Shown: positions 16,803 to 26,191 of the stretch, piece after piece | Layout of the letters: every line of letters starts with the position of its first letter | Position numbering within the stretch: the stretch's first letter is position 1 | Assembly (NCBI GenBank): GCA_014379585.1 | Contig: JACMLN010000143.1 | Location: 1-49,056 of the forward strand | Direction: 5' to 3' | Length of the DNA: 49,056 nucleotides | From: Gloeobacterales cyanobacterium ES-bin-313 | GTDB lineage: Bacteria > Cyanobacteriota > Cyanobacteriia > Gloeobacterales > Gloeobacteraceae | Program-made: the position numbers and the translations under genes | The notes under the pieces: model-generated | Seen by the model: the letters and a program-made list of their open reading frames with translations, nothing else | Databases searched by the model: none | What the model was told of the DNA's origin: nothing

Positions 16803-18617
16803 TTGGCACGATCACAGACGATCACGCTCCTGGTTGCCCTTTCTTTGCTTGCCCCATCGGTGGGTGCACTCGCGCAACAACCAACCATTAAAGCCTCGGT
16901 TGCTTCAACAACAACGCCTGCATGGGTTCAAAAAAGCAACGCCAACGCGAAAGTCCTCGGCAATCTGACAGCGAAATTTACCCCTGAATTTGCAGGCAAT
17001 ATCGGTGTTGAAGGAGTTGATGACAAAATTATTGACCTAAAACCCGGTATTACGCTTCGTTCAAAGGCAGCTATTACAGCATCGATCAAGGATCTAGAAG
17101 CCCGACTGGCCAAAGAAAAAGACCCTTTAGTTCGACAAGATTTAGATATTCTCCTTAAAACAACGCGCAACCTCAAGCGTGGCAACGAGCTCAACGACAA
17201 GTACGAGATTCCGTATTTCAACATGTCCAGATTGGTCTTCGGTGGTTTGCGTTCTCTCCTCGACGATCAAGTCTCACCAGAGCGCCGCAAGATCGCCCTC
17301 ACCCGCCTAAAGCGCTACGCAGGCTTGGAACCAGGCTATGACTCGATCACCAAACTGGCAGAAGACCGCACCAACGAGTTCCTCAAAAAGCCTGGATTGA
17401 ATGGGCCTGCCCGCATCGAAGTTGAGAAGGACTTAGCAACATCGCAATTTTTCGTAGAGGGCATCGGCAAATTATTTGAGCAGTACAAAGTTGAAGGCTA
17501 TCAAGAAGCCTATGGCAAATTGAAGGAGCAACTGACTGCCTACGATGGCTATGTCCGTAAAGAAATTTTGCCTCGCACCCGCACCGATTTCCGTTTGCCT
17601 GCTGAGGTTTACGCGTTTAACCTTGAAAATCTCGGCGTAGATCTGCCTCCCGATCAGTTGGCTGCAAAAGCTCATGCTGCTTTCGACGATCTGCAAAAAC
17701 AGATGCAAGTCCTTGCTCTTGTCGTCGCCAAAGAGAAGGGCTACAGCGTCACGGACTACCGCGATGTCATTCGAGAACTCAAAAAAGATCAACTGGTCGG
17801 GGAAGCCATTCTGCCCCACTACCAGGCGCGCTTAGGCGAGATTGAAGCGATCATCCGCCGCGAAAAGATTGTCACTTTGCCAGAACGTCCGGCTCGGATT
17901 CGGATCGCCAGTGCCGCCGAAAGTGCCCAACAACCGGCTCCGAATATGCGTCCACCGCGCTTACTTGGCAATACGGGGGAGCAAGGGGAATTTGTTTTGC
18001 CCTTAAATGTGCCGCCCCCAGTTGGTTCTAAAGAGACAGGCACCCAACGCGTCGATGACTTCACCTACGCTGCGGCCTCCTGGACTCTGACTGCCCACGA
18101 AGCCCGCCCTGGCCATGAGTTGCAGTTTGCCTCGATTATCGAAAAAGGGGTGTCGGTAGCCCGCGCTGTTTACTCGTTTAATTCCACCAACGTCGAGGGC
18201 TGGGGACTTTACTCTGAGTACATCATGCGCCCCTACTTTCCAAATGATGGGCGCTTAATTTCGCTTCAGTTGCAACTACTGCGCTCAGCCCGTGCCTTTT
18301 TGGATCCAGAATTGCAATCGGGCAAAATCACCCCGGCTCAGGCTCTCGATTTCTTGACTAAAGAAGTAGGACTCTCATCTGCGTTTGCCAATCAAGAAGT
18401 GGAACGCTACACTTTTCGCTCACCCGGTCAGGCAACCACCTACTTCTACGGCTACACGAAGCTCCTCGCCTTGCGAGCCGACACGGAAAAAGCGTTGGGT
18501 AAGAAGTTCAGTGCTCTTAAGTTTCACGACTTTATCTTGGCTCAAGGTCTGCTACCGCCGGATCTGCTGCGCAAGGCTGTGATGGAAAACTTTGTGCCGC
18601 AGCAACTTAAAACTTGA
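16803..18617 (+). CDS. Exported DUF885-family metallopeptidase-like protein
   Basis: DUF885 proteins resemble gluzincin peptidases. This one has the family motifs HEARPGHELQ (metal-binding His-Glu and second His, near residue 435) and VEGWGLYSEYIM (third ligand Glu), with QATTYFYGYTKLLALR near the C-terminus. From TTG at 16803 the product (604 residues) begins with a classic signal peptide (xARSQTITLLVALSLLAPSVGALAQ), so it probably acts in the periplasm. TTG is preferred to ATG at 16773 because GAGGA lies seven bases before it and a good promoter would start RNA at about 16776. It faces the exported M1 aminopeptidase gene tail to tail. Confidence 0.85.
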   Translation: MARSQTITLLVALSLLAPSVGALAQQPTIKASVASTTTPAWVQKSNANAKVLGNLTAKFTPEFAGNIGVEGVDDKIIDLKPGITLRSKAAITASIKDLEARLAKEKDPLVRQDLDILLKTTRNLKRGNELNDKYEIPYFNMSRLVFGGLRSLLDDQVSPERRKIALTRLKRYAGLEPGYDSITKLAEDRTNEFLKKPGLNGPARIEVEKDLATSQFFVEGIGKLFEQYKVEGYQEAYGKLKEQLTAYDGYVRKEILPRTRTDFRLPAEVYAFNLENLGVDLPPDQLAAKAHAAFDDLQKQMQVLALVVAKEKGYSVTDYRDVIRELKKDQLVGEAILPHYQARLGEIEAIIRREKIVTLPERPARIRIASAAESAQQPAPNMRPPRLLGNTGEQGEFVLPLNVPPPVGSKETGTQRVDDFTYAAASWTLTAHEARPGHELQFASIIEKGVSVARAVYSFNSTNVEGWGLYSEYIMRPYFPNDGRLISLQLQLLRSARAFLDPELQSGKITPAQALDFLTKEVGLSSAFANQEVERYTFRSPGQATTYFYGYTKLLALRADTEKALGKKFSALKFHDFILAQGLLPPDLLRKAVMENFVPQQLKT

Positions 18618-18666
18618 TGCGGCTAACCACTAGAAGCGCCTTGATTAAGAAGCTGATATCGCTTTA

Positions 18667-21237
18667 TTAAGGCGCTGCGGTCGTTCCTTTTCCACTCACG
18701 GGTGGGAAGTTTTTGGCCAATTGCAACTGGGCAAGTTCACGGATCCTTGCATCGGTGGTGTCCTTGGCAATTTGTTCAAGGGCAGTTTGAGCAAAGGGGG
18801 TTTTTGCTTCTTCGAGCACGCCGATCATTCGAGCGCGAAAATTACCGTCATATCGGGAAGGGGTTAAAACAAAGAGCTGCACGAATTGCGCGAGCGCTTC
18901 TGTCTGCTTGAGCTGTTCATTAACGGCAAGGTTGCGGACGATTCGCGTGGCAATGTCGAAGGGCAAATCGGGTTTGTCCAAGGTTTCTTGGAGGAGCGGC
19001 AGAACACTATCGTTGCGAGCGAGGGCAAAAACGGGGCGAATCAGGCGCTCGTAGCTATAGCCCCGTTTTCCGTGGAGAGCGAGAGCCTGCTGCAGAACTA
19101 CTAAGTCGTTCTTTGCGCCTAAACGTGCCCAACCACCGAGGGTGGGTCCTAATAAGTCGAAGGACAACTTCGGATCGAGGAGCCGCGAGCGCAGGAGCGT
19201 CGTGACTTCAGGGGTATCGAATTTGCCGAGGCAATTTAAAGCGGCGGCTTGAATATCTAGACGTTCTGAGGCGTTTAAGGCGAGATTGCGCGGATCTGTG
19301 GCTTGTTCAAGAACCGCCGTACCCCACTCCTCAGGAAGATCAGCGAAAGGTGAATCGGCAAGGAGGCGGAGCGCGGCTGAACGGACGGGCACTGAAGCAT
19401 CTTGGCTAATAACGCGACTAATCGCATTTTTGGCGTTGACCGAGATCGGATCAACCAGAAAGGATCGCCGATCTAAAAGAGGCGCTGCGAGATGTCGAAG
19501 GGCTGCAAGCCGGGAAAGTGGGTTGGGGTCTTTGAGGGCTTGAGCGATCCATTCACGCTCAGGGATATTCGGGGTCTCGATTTCGGCAAGAGCGACGACA
19601 CTGTCATTCCAGGTGATCCACTCCGGCTCGGCAGGTAGCTTGAAGCGCAATACAGAGGCGGAATTAGTATCGATATTTAGCAAAACTGGAACATCGTAGG
19701 CAGGCAGACTGCGGCGATGGGCAACGATCGGTAAAGGAACGATAAACCGGGACTTGTCCTCTGGATGATTAGAACGCCCAGTGATTGTCAAAGTGACTTC
19801 TAATCGATTGGCTTCCCATGTGCGGCCAATCGTCAGCACTGGATAGCCTCGCTGACGCAGCCAACCGTCTCGAAACAGTTTGAGATCTTTGCCGGAGGCT
19901 TTTTCCATCTCAGCAAAGAACTGATCTGATGTGACACTGCTGTAGGCGTAGGTCTTCAAAAAATTGCGCATTCCTTGGCGAAAAGCGACCCGCCCAATCA
20001 GGGTGTCGAGCATATGCATCACCCGCGCTGCCTTGGTGTAACTAATTGCATCGAACAGGTCTTCGGGACTTGGCAGAGCGTTGCTGACAATTGGGTGGGC
20101 GCGGGGGCCTTCTTCTTGACGGTAGTAGTTGAGCCAAGTAGGCAGCGTGGCGCGAATCGCCCCGCGCTCTTGCCCCCAGTAGTCGCTGTAGGCCAAATCA
20201 GCCATGAAGGTGGTGACCCCCTCGTTGAGCCAGAGGTCATCCCACCAGCGCAGCGTGACATAGTTGCCAAACCATTGGTGATTCAGTTCGTGGGCGACAA
20301 GGGATTGGGTAGTGAATCGAGACAAAAGACTGTTTTCTTCGGGGATCAAGACACTTTCGCGCATTGTCGTCTGGGTCGTATTTTCCATCCCTCCCATAAA
20401 GTTCGGAAGGCCGATCTGATCGTACTTAGGCCAGGGATAGCTCATGCCATAGAATTGCTCAAAGAATTTCAAGGCTTTTTCAGTCGTTTCAAGGGCAAAT
20501 TGTGCCCTCGGAGCGGCTCCAGGAGCGACGTGAATGGCGATCGGCAAACTGGTGCTTTTGCTGCGCAGGCTATCAAATTGCCCAAGAACCAGGGTAATCA
20601 AGTAGGTACTGTGGGGCTTATCCAGGAGCCAATGCACCCGCCTCAGTTTTTTGCCTTTGGATTGAATGAGCACATCCTCCACAAGCCTGCCATTGGAGTA
20701 GACGGCATAGCGCGGATCGACGGTGACAATGCTTTCACTCGTCGCTTTATCGGCAGGTTCGTCGTTGCACGGGAAAACTTTTCTGGCTCCGACGGCTTCA
20801 AAGTGCGTGTAGTAGAGGGGCAAACGGCTTGGTTGCCTCGGATCCATTTCTCGAAAGAGCCCACTGGTTCCAGATTCAGCGACGGATTCGGAAGTCAGAG
20901 TGATCTCTATTTGCTGTCCTGCCACGAGGGTTTGGGGGAACTGAACGCGCACTTCCTTCGGATCCGCTGTCACCACCAGAGAAAGATCGCCAAACTTCGC
21001 CCCTGTCACTTTGATCCCTTCCGCATCGAGAGCCATCGTCGTTAGAGACGTAGTCGGTCTGAAGCGGATCGTCGTCAAGGTTTGATACTTTCCTGTGGCG
21101 ACATCCAGCTGGATTTCAATACGATAGTGCTCGACATCGTAGGGACGATTTTTGGGCTCGAAAGCCGCCTGAGCACCGGATGCCAGGGTCAGAGTAAAAG
21201 CCAAGGAGCAAGCAAGAAAAAGCCGACGAAACATCAT
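18667..21237 (-). CDS. Exported M1-family aminopeptidase with HEAT-like C-terminus
   Basis: An M1 (aminopeptidase N-like) zinc peptidase of 856 residues. The signal peptide is MFRRLFLACSLAFTLTLASGAQA. The substrate-recognition motif GGMENTT is near residue 280, and the zinc site HELNHQWFG with a downstream WLNEG is near 317-342. The C-terminal third (about 560-840) is a run of helix pairs (ALKDPNPLSRLAALRHLAAPLL and others) like HEAT/ERAP C-terminal repeats. It removes N-terminal residues from peptides, here probably in the periplasm. ATG ATG at 21237 and 21234 are both possible starts. It is divergent from dnaX. Confidence 0.94.
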   Translation of the reverse strand: MMFRRLFLACSLAFTLTLASGAQAAFEPKNRPYDVEHYRIEIQLDVATGKYQTLTTIRFRPTTSLTTMALDAEGIKVTGAKFGDLSLVVTADPKEVRVQFPQTLVAGQQIEITLTSESVAESGTSGLFREMDPRQPSRLPLYYTHFEAVGARKVFPCNDEPADKATSESIVTVDPRYAVYSNGRLVEDVLIQSKGKKLRRVHWLLDKPHSTYLITLVLGQFDSLRSKSTSLPIAIHVAPGAAPRAQFALETTEKALKFFEQFYGMSYPWPKYDQIGLPNFMGGMENTTQTTMRESVLIPEENSLLSRFTTQSLVAHELNHQWFGNYVTLRWWDDLWLNEGVTTFMADLAYSDYWGQERGAIRATLPTWLNYYRQEEGPRAHPIVSNALPSPEDLFDAISYTKAARVMHMLDTLIGRVAFRQGMRNFLKTYAYSSVTSDQFFAEMEKASGKDLKLFRDGWLRQRGYPVLTIGRTWEANRLEVTLTITGRSNHPEDKSRFIVPLPIVAHRRSLPAYDVPVLLNIDTNSASVLRFKLPAEPEWITWNDSVVALAEIETPNIPEREWIAQALKDPNPLSRLAALRHLAAPLLDRRSFLVDPISVNAKNAISRVISQDASVPVRSAALRLLADSPFADLPEEWGTAVLEQATDPRNLALNASERLDIQAAALNCLGKFDTPEVTTLLRSRLLDPKLSFDLLGPTLGGWARLGAKNDLVVLQQALALHGKRGYSYERLIRPVFALARNDSVLPLLQETLDKPDLPFDIATRIVRNLAVNEQLKQTEALAQFVQLFVLTPSRYDGNFRARMIGVLEEAKTPFAQTALEQIAKDTTDARIRELAQLQLAKNFPPVSGKGTTAAP

Positions 21238-21274
21238 GTCAGTCCGAAGCGCACAGTAAAGTGTAGCCTAGGAC

Positions 21275-21303
21275 TTTCAAGCTAGCTGCAAACAGCGGAT
21301 AAT
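21275..21303 (+). promoter_or_regulatory. Candidate promoter for dnaX
   Basis: TTTCAA (21275-21280) and GATAAT (21298-21303) are 17 bases apart. The -10 is good and the -35 weak. Transcription would start near 21310, just ahead of the ribosome-binding site AGGTG and the ATG at 21329. Confidence 0.4.
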
Positions 21304-21328
21304 GGTCATCTGACCACAGGTGTTGTTT

Positions 21329-23476
21329 ATGGGTTACGAACCACTCCATCACAAATATCGCCCCCAGCGCTTCTCGGAAGTTGTGGGACAAGAGCCGATC
21401 GTCGCCACCCTCACAAACGCCATCCAAAGTGGTCGGATTGCCAATGCCTATTTGTTCACAGGCTCGCGGGGAACGGGGAAGACGACGACTGCGCGCCTTA
21501 TGGCTAAAGCACTTAACTGTCTTCAAGGGCCAACCCCAGAACCCTGTGGCATCTGCGAAATGTGCCGCGCCGTCACCACGGGAAGCGCTCTCGATGTCAT
21601 CGAGATCGATGCGGCTTCAAATACAGGGGTCGATAACATCCGCGAGTTGATCGAGCGGGCACAGTTTGCTCCAGTGCAGTCGAGAAACAAGATCTATATT
21701 ATTGATGAAGTGCATATGCTTTCTTCGGCAGCCTTCAATTGTTTGCTGAAGACCCTCGAAGAACCGCCCAAACAAGTTACTTTTATTTTGGCGACCACGG
21801 ATCCCCAAAAAGTATTGCCGACGGTCATCTCTCGCTGTCAACGCTTTGACTTCCGGCGGATTCCTTTACAGGCAATGGTCGATCACCTCAAAATGATTAG
21901 CCAGAAAGAAGGGATTTTGATCGACGATCAAGCCCTGGAACTGATTTCTCAGATTGCCCAAGGGGGGCTGCGGGATGCGGAGAGTTTGCTGGATCAATTG
22001 GCTCTATTGGAAGGGCAAATTGTTCCAGAACGCGTCTGGCAACTGGTCGGCGCGGTGCCGGAGCGGGAACTTTTAGCGCTCTGTGAAAGCATTCAAAGCG
22101 GGCAAAGTACCCAAGTGTTAGAGCAGGTTCGCCACCTACTCGACAGCGGCAAAGAAGCACTACAAGTCCTTCAAGATCTGATCGCCTTTTATCGGGATCT
22201 CTTGATTGCGTATACCGCTCCAGACAGGCGAGATCTTGTCGCAATCACGGCTCCAACCTGGCAGCAGATGATCGTTCGGGCGAAATCCTACAGCATTGGC
22301 CAAATTCTAACTTTGCAAGAACGACTCAGGATGGCCGAACCCCAGATCAAAGGCACAACCCAGCCCCGCCTCTGGTTAGAAGTAGCGCTGTTGGGACTTT
22401 TGCAGCCTGCCAGTCTTTCAAATGGAGTCGCAACCCAGAATGCTGTTGTTCCCCATGGGGCTCCAGTCGCTTCTCCACGGCCAGCTTACGAGCCGCCCAA
22501 ATCGCCACCGACGGCTGATCCGAGGATGGAGACACCGAAATCCTACGAGCAGTCTGGAAGCCAGCCGAGGAGTGAAGCACCGAAGCCCTACGAGCAACCG
22601 CCTACGCTTGCGCCACAGAACCAGCTTCCAGCGGAAGTGCATCCTCTCGCCCAATCGCCACCACCGCCGCCGATTCAGGCACCAGCAGTACCGTCACTTC
22701 CACCGGAGCCAGCCCCAAGTGGTGGTTTGCGGGAGCGCTGGGAAGAGTGGATCCGATCCCTCGACCCGCCGACCCAAGGTCTGATGCGCATTGCTTTTTT
22801 GATCAATGAAACCCAAAAGGAAATTGTGCTTGGCTTCCCTACGGAGACCTTTGTCAAGAAGTCCAACGAGCCGAAAAGACTAAAAAATGTCCAGGACAAT
22901 CTGCATCGATTGCTTGGTCGCCCTGTGCTCGTCAAATTTGCAGTCGGTAAAGGCAAATCCCCGACAGCAAATCCCCCAGGCCAAGATCCACCACAGACCC
23001 AAAATCCGCCTCCCCCTACCCAGAATTTCCAGCCCCCTCCACCGCCGCCTCAGAACCCACCGCCTACCCAGAATTTTCAACCGCTTACACAAAATCCCTC
23101 TCCGCCTAACCAGGGTTTCCAGCCTCCGCAAAATTTCCAGCCTCCATCACCCCCGCCACCCCCGCAGAATTTTCAACCGCCTCAATCTCCCCCCATTCCA
23201 CCAGCCCAAAATTTCCAGCCACCACCTCCTCCTCCTCAACACTTCCAATCTCTACCCCCCGCCCAAAATGTTCCGCCACCGCCTGCGCCCAACGAACGCC
23301 AGCCGATCGCTGATCCCGACGAACTCGAACGCACGACGAAGGGATTGGCCGATTTCTTCAATGGCCAAGTGATTCGCTGGGATCATGACGTGGCAGCCCC
23401 ATCGGACAGTCCTGGAGCGCCAGCGCCACCTCCCGCTGACTTGGCGGATGAGGATGACGACGATATTCCATTTTGA
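21329..23476 (+). CDS. dnaX: DNA polymerase III subunit gamma/tau with SSB-like acidic tip
   Basis: DnaX is the clamp-loader ATPase that also ties polymerase cores together. The 715-residue product has the AAA+ module first: Walker A GSRGTGKT (about 45-52), the four-cysteine zinc site (ALNC, then PCGICEMC), Walker B IIDEVHML and the SRC arginine-finger motif. The clamp-loader collar follows, then a Pro-rich linker, a small folded domain (RERWEEWIRSLDPP to LLGRPVLVKFAVGKG, about 467-546), then about 110 residues of Pro/Gln/Asn repeats built on QNFQPP, a conserved ADFFNGQVI motif, and the C-terminus DEDDDDIPF. That tip matches the protein-binding C-terminus of SSB. ATG at 21329 is preferred to GTG 21320. 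A possible -1 frameshift site lies at 22882-22917. Confidence 0.95.
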   Translation: MGYEPLHHKYRPQRFSEVVGQEPIVATLTNAIQSGRIANAYLFTGSRGTGKTTTARLMAKALNCLQGPTPEPCGICEMCRAVTTGSALDVIEIDAASNTGVDNIRELIERAQFAPVQSRNKIYIIDEVHMLSSAAFNCLLKTLEEPPKQVTFILATTDPQKVLPTVISRCQRFDFRRIPLQAMVDHLKMISQKEGILIDDQALELISQIAQGGLRDAESLLDQLALLEGQIVPERVWQLVGAVPERELLALCESIQSGQSTQVLEQVRHLLDSGKEALQVLQDLIAFYRDLLIAYTAPDRRDLVAITAPTWQQMIVRAKSYSIGQILTLQERLRMAEPQIKGTTQPRLWLEVALLGLLQPASLSNGVATQNAVVPHGAPVASPRPAYEPPKSPPTADPRMETPKSYEQSGSQPRSEAPKPYEQPPTLAPQNQLPAEVHPLAQSPPPPPIQAPAVPSLPPEPAPSGGLRERWEEWIRSLDPPTQGLMRIAFLINETQKEIVLGFPTETFVKKSNEPKRLKNVQDNLHRLLGRPVLVKFAVGKGKSPTANPPGQDPPQTQNPPPPTQNFQPPPPPPQNPPPTQNFQPLTQNPSPPNQGFQPPQNFQPPSPPPPPQNFQPPQSPPIPPAQNFQPPPPPPQHFQSLPPAQNVPPPPAPNERQPIADPDELERTTKGLADFFNGQVIRWDHDVAAPSDSPGAPAPPPADLADEDDDDIPF
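22882..22917 (+). promoter_or_regulatory. Candidate -1 programmed frameshift element in dnaX
   Basis: In frame, the codons CTA AAA AAT contain the slippery heptamer A-AAA-AAT (22882-22888). Two bases later a stem-loop begins: CCAGG (22891-22895) pairs with CTTGG (22913-22917, one G-T pair), and CAATC (22897-22901) pairs with GATTG (22908-22912), with one bulged A and a 6-base loop. A -1 shift would add 22 codons from the slip and stop at TAA 22948-22950. The result would be a gamma-like product of about 540 residues without the Pro-rich tail. There is no clear upstream Shine-Dalgarno-like stimulator. Confidence 0.35.
23447..23473 (+). other. SSB-like C-terminal peptide of DnaX
   Basis: These nine codons give DEDDDDIPF immediately before the stop. 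The consensus tip of bacterial SSB is a run of acidic residues followed by I-P-F. The match is exact over DDDIPF and is at the extreme C-terminus, as binding requires. Confidence 0.75.
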
Positions 23477-23485
23477 TTTGACCAA

Positions 23486-23517
23486 AACAAAGGGGCACGG
23501 CATGGCCGTACCCCTTT
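23486..23517 (-). terminator. Hairpin terminator between dnaX and clpC
   Basis: AAAGGGG-C-ACGG (23489-23500) pairs with CCGT-A-CCCCTTT (23506-23517) around a CATGG loop, with one internal mismatch. On the minus strand the stem is followed by TTGTTTTGG, so it best serves as the clpC terminator and may act weakly for dnaX. Confidence 0.65.
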
Positions 23518-23542
23518 GAAGTATTCGCGATCTTTCCTGCTT

Positions 23543-25993
23543 TTAGCTTGCCAGGGTTGGCTCTTTGGCGCGGAACGTCGGCTTGCCATTGCTGTCTACA
23601 TCGACAACAATCACAGACCCTTCGCCTGCACGACCTGACAGAATTTCTTCAGCAAGTTGGTCTTCGAGCATCCGTTGAATCGCGCGACGCAGTGGACGCG
23701 CACCGTAGGTCGGCGAGTAGCCTTCCTCGATCAACTTCTGGTTGAAGGCATCGGTGATTTCGATCTTGATATTTTGCTCTTCGAGGCGGGCAAGTACTTC
23801 GCGGAGCAAGATCACAGAAATCTGTCTGACTTCGTCCTTGGTGAGCGGGTGGAAGACGATGATCTCGTCGAGTCGGTTCAAGAACTCAGGGCGGAAGAAC
23901 TGCTTGAGTTCTTCTTTGACCATTTCGGAAATGCGGTTGTAGCGCTGTTCCTCTTCGGTGCCTGCCGTGTTGAAGCCGAGTCCACCGCCGCCCTTCTCGA
24001 TCACTTTGGATCCGACGTTGGAAGTCATGATCATCAAAGTGTTCTTGAAGTCAACAGTCCGACCCTTGGCATCGGTAAGACGGCCATCTTCGAGAATTTG
24101 CAAGAGGACGTTGAAGACATCCGGATGCGCTTTTTCGATTTCGTCGAACAAGATAACCGTGTAGGGCTTGCGACGTACTGCTTCGGTCAGTTGGCCGCCT
24201 TCGTTGTAGCCGACGTAGCCTGGAGGAGAACCGATCAACTTGGAGACCGTGTGGCGCTCCATGTATTCGGACATATCCAGACGAATCATCGCGTCTTCAG
24301 CACCAAAGAAGTAAGTCGCCAAGGACTTCGCAAGTTCGGTCTTACCAACCCCGGTAGGGCCGGAGAAGATGAAGCTGGCAATCGGGCGCTTCGGATTTTT
24401 GAGGCCGACTCGAGCACGACGAATCGCACGGGAGATAGCACGAACCGCTTCTTCTTGACCGATGAGGCGTTGGTGGAGGACATCCTCCATGTGGAGCAAC
24501 TTCTCGGTTTCAGACTCGGTGAGCTTGTTGACAGGCACCCCAGTCCAACTCGATACGATGTAAGCGATGTCTTCTTCTGTGACTTGAGGCGCTTCTTCGT
24601 TGGCAGTCTCGGTCTTGCGGGCTTGGGCAATGGCACGGATCTGAGATTTGATCTCCATTTCCCGGTCGCGCAATTCTCCAGCCTTCTCGTAGTCTTGACC
24701 GCGCACTGCATCGTCCTTCTCTTTAAGAACCTGACGCATTTCTTTGTCGAGTTCCTTGGCGGCTGGAGGCAGTTGCGAGAACTGGAGGCGAACCCGTGAA
24801 CCGGCTTCATCCACAAGATCGATCGCTTTATCGGGCAAGAAGCGGTCACTAATGTAGCGATCCGACAACTGGGCAGCCGCGACGAGGGCTTCGTCGGAGA
24901 TCTTCAGTTTGTGGTGTTGCTCGTAGCGTTCCCGCAGTCCGCGCAGAATTTCGATGGTCTCTTCGACAGAAGGTTCACCGACATTGACAGGTTGGAAGCG
25001 GCGTTCGAGAGCAGCATCCCGCTCGATGTGCTTGCGATACTCATCCAGGGTGGTCGCTCCGATGCACTGGAGCTCGCCACGGGCGAGGGCAGGCTTAAGG
25101 ATGTTGGCTGCGTCGATTGCGCCTTCGGCTGCACCAGCACCGATGAGCGTATGGACTTCGTCGATCACCAAGATCACGTTCCCAGCGGCACGAATCTCGT
25201 CCATGATCTTCTTGAGGCGCTCTTCAAATTCGCCTCGGTACTTGGTACCAGCGACCAGTAAACCGATATCGAGGGTGACAACCCGCTTCTCGTGAAGAAT
25301 GTCGGGAATGTCATTATTCATAATCCTTTGGGCTAGACCTTCGGCAATGGCAGTTTTGCCAACACCTGGTTCGCCAATGAGTACAGGATTGTTCTTGGTA
25401 CGTCTTCCGAGAATTTGGATGACGCGCTCGATTTCTTTTTCGCGACCCACCACAGGATCCAGCTTGCCGTCTGCGGCCATCTGGGTCAAGTTGGAGCCGA
25501 ATTCATCTAATGTTGGTGTCTTGGTACGACCTGGGCTGCCACCTGCCGAGACTTCAGCCGTTTCGCCGAGCATCCGGATAACTTGCGTGCGAACCTTGGA
25601 GAGGTCAACACCCAAATTCTCTAGGACACGGGCAGCAACGCCTTCGCCTTCGCGGATCAGGCCAAGGAGCAAATGCTCTGTGCCGATGTAGTTATGTCCC
25701 AACTGGCGCGCTTCTTCGAGAGAAAGCTCCAGTACCCGTTTGGCGCGGGGGGTGAAGGGAATTTCGACGGCGACGAAGCCTGAGCCTCTGCCGATAATTT
25801 TCTCAACTTCAATGCGGGCATCCTTCAGGTTCACACCCATGGATTTGAGTACCTTGGCGGCGACGCCAGTTCCTTCCCCGATGAGCCCAAGGAGGATTTG
25901 CTCAGTACCCACAAAGTTATGTCCCAGGCGACGGGCTTCCTCCTGGGCCAACATGATCACTTTGATCGCTTTCTCAGTAAATCGTTCAAACAT
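23543..25993 (-). CDS. clpC: ATP-dependent Clp protease ATPase subunit ClpC
   Basis: ClpC is the HSP100 unfoldase that feeds substrates to ClpP; in cyanobacteria it is essential and is the ancestor of plastid ClpC. The 816-residue product has two N-terminal Clp repeats ([20 protein letters not shown] and [17 protein letters not shown], residues 1-145). The first AAA+ module has Walker A GEPGVGKT at 207-214 and [10 protein letters not shown], and the middle domain carries a UVR-type motif ([16 protein letters not shown]). The second AAA+ module has GPTGVGKTE and [12 protein letters not shown], and the C-terminal D2-small domain has [16 protein letters not shown]. The ClpP-contact tripeptide VGF-like region is in [10 protein letters not shown]. 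Monocistronic, with a terminator downstream. Confidence 0.97.
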   Translation of the reverse strand: MFERFTEKAIKVIMLAQEEARRLGHNFVGTEQILLGLIGEGTGVAAKVLKSMGVNLKDARIEVEKIIGRGSGFVAVEIPFTPRAKRVLELSLEEARQLGHNYIGTEHLLLGLIREGEGVAARVLENLGVDLSKVRTQVIRMLGETAEVSAGGSPGRTKTPTLDEFGSNLTQMAADGKLDPVVGREKEIERVIQILGRRTKNNPVLIGEPGVGKTAIAEGLAQRIMNNDIPDILHEKRVVTLDIGLLVAGTKYRGEFEERLKKIMDEIRAAGNVILVIDEVHTLIGAGAAEGAIDAANILKPALARGELQCIGATTLDEYRKHIERDAALERRFQPVNVGEPSVEETIEILRGLRERYEQHHKLKISDEALVAAAQLSDRYISDRFLPDKAIDLVDEAGSRVRLQFSQLPPAAKELDKEMRQVLKEKDDAVRGQDYEKAGELRDREMEIKSQIRAIAQARKTETANEEAPQVTEEDIAYIVSSWTGVPVNKLTESETEKLLHMEDVLHQRLIGQEEAVRAISRAIRRARVGLKNPKRPIASFIFSGPTGVGKTELAKSLATYFFGAEDAMIRLDMSEYMERHTVSKLIGSPPGYVGYNEGGQLTEAVRRKPYTVILFDEIEKAHPDVFNVLLQILEDGRLTDAKGRTVDFKNTLMIMTSNVGSKVIEKGGGGLGFNTAGTEEEQRYNRISEMVKEELKQFFRPEFLNRLDEIIVFHPLTKDEVRQISVILLREVLARLEEQNIKIEITDAFNQKLIEEGYSPTYGARPLRRAIQRMLEDQLAEEILSGRAGEGSVIVVDVDSNGKPTFRAKEPTLAS

Positions 25994-26191
25994 GGTTATG
26001 TCCCTTCACCTGCAGCGTCCCTTGCGGGTTGACTTATCGTATCACAAGCATGAACCAAAAAGCTTTAAAAAGCGCTCCTGGCCATGGTTTTAGGCATTTT
26101 TAACATAGCAGTCTGATCACAAGGTACCCTCAGCGGCTACCTCAGAACCTACTTTGTTGCTCCCCACATTACTTAACATCGTAACCATTTT

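Noticed and set aside
19975-21045. Long plus-strand open frame (356 codons) inside the M1 aminopeptidase gene
   Set aside because: It is the exact antisense of a well-supported M1 coding region, has no recognisable motif, and its composition is that of a shadow frame.
23657-24799. Plus-strand open frame of 380 codons inside clpC
   Set aside because: Antisense shadow of clpC; no ribosome-binding site and no family resemblance.
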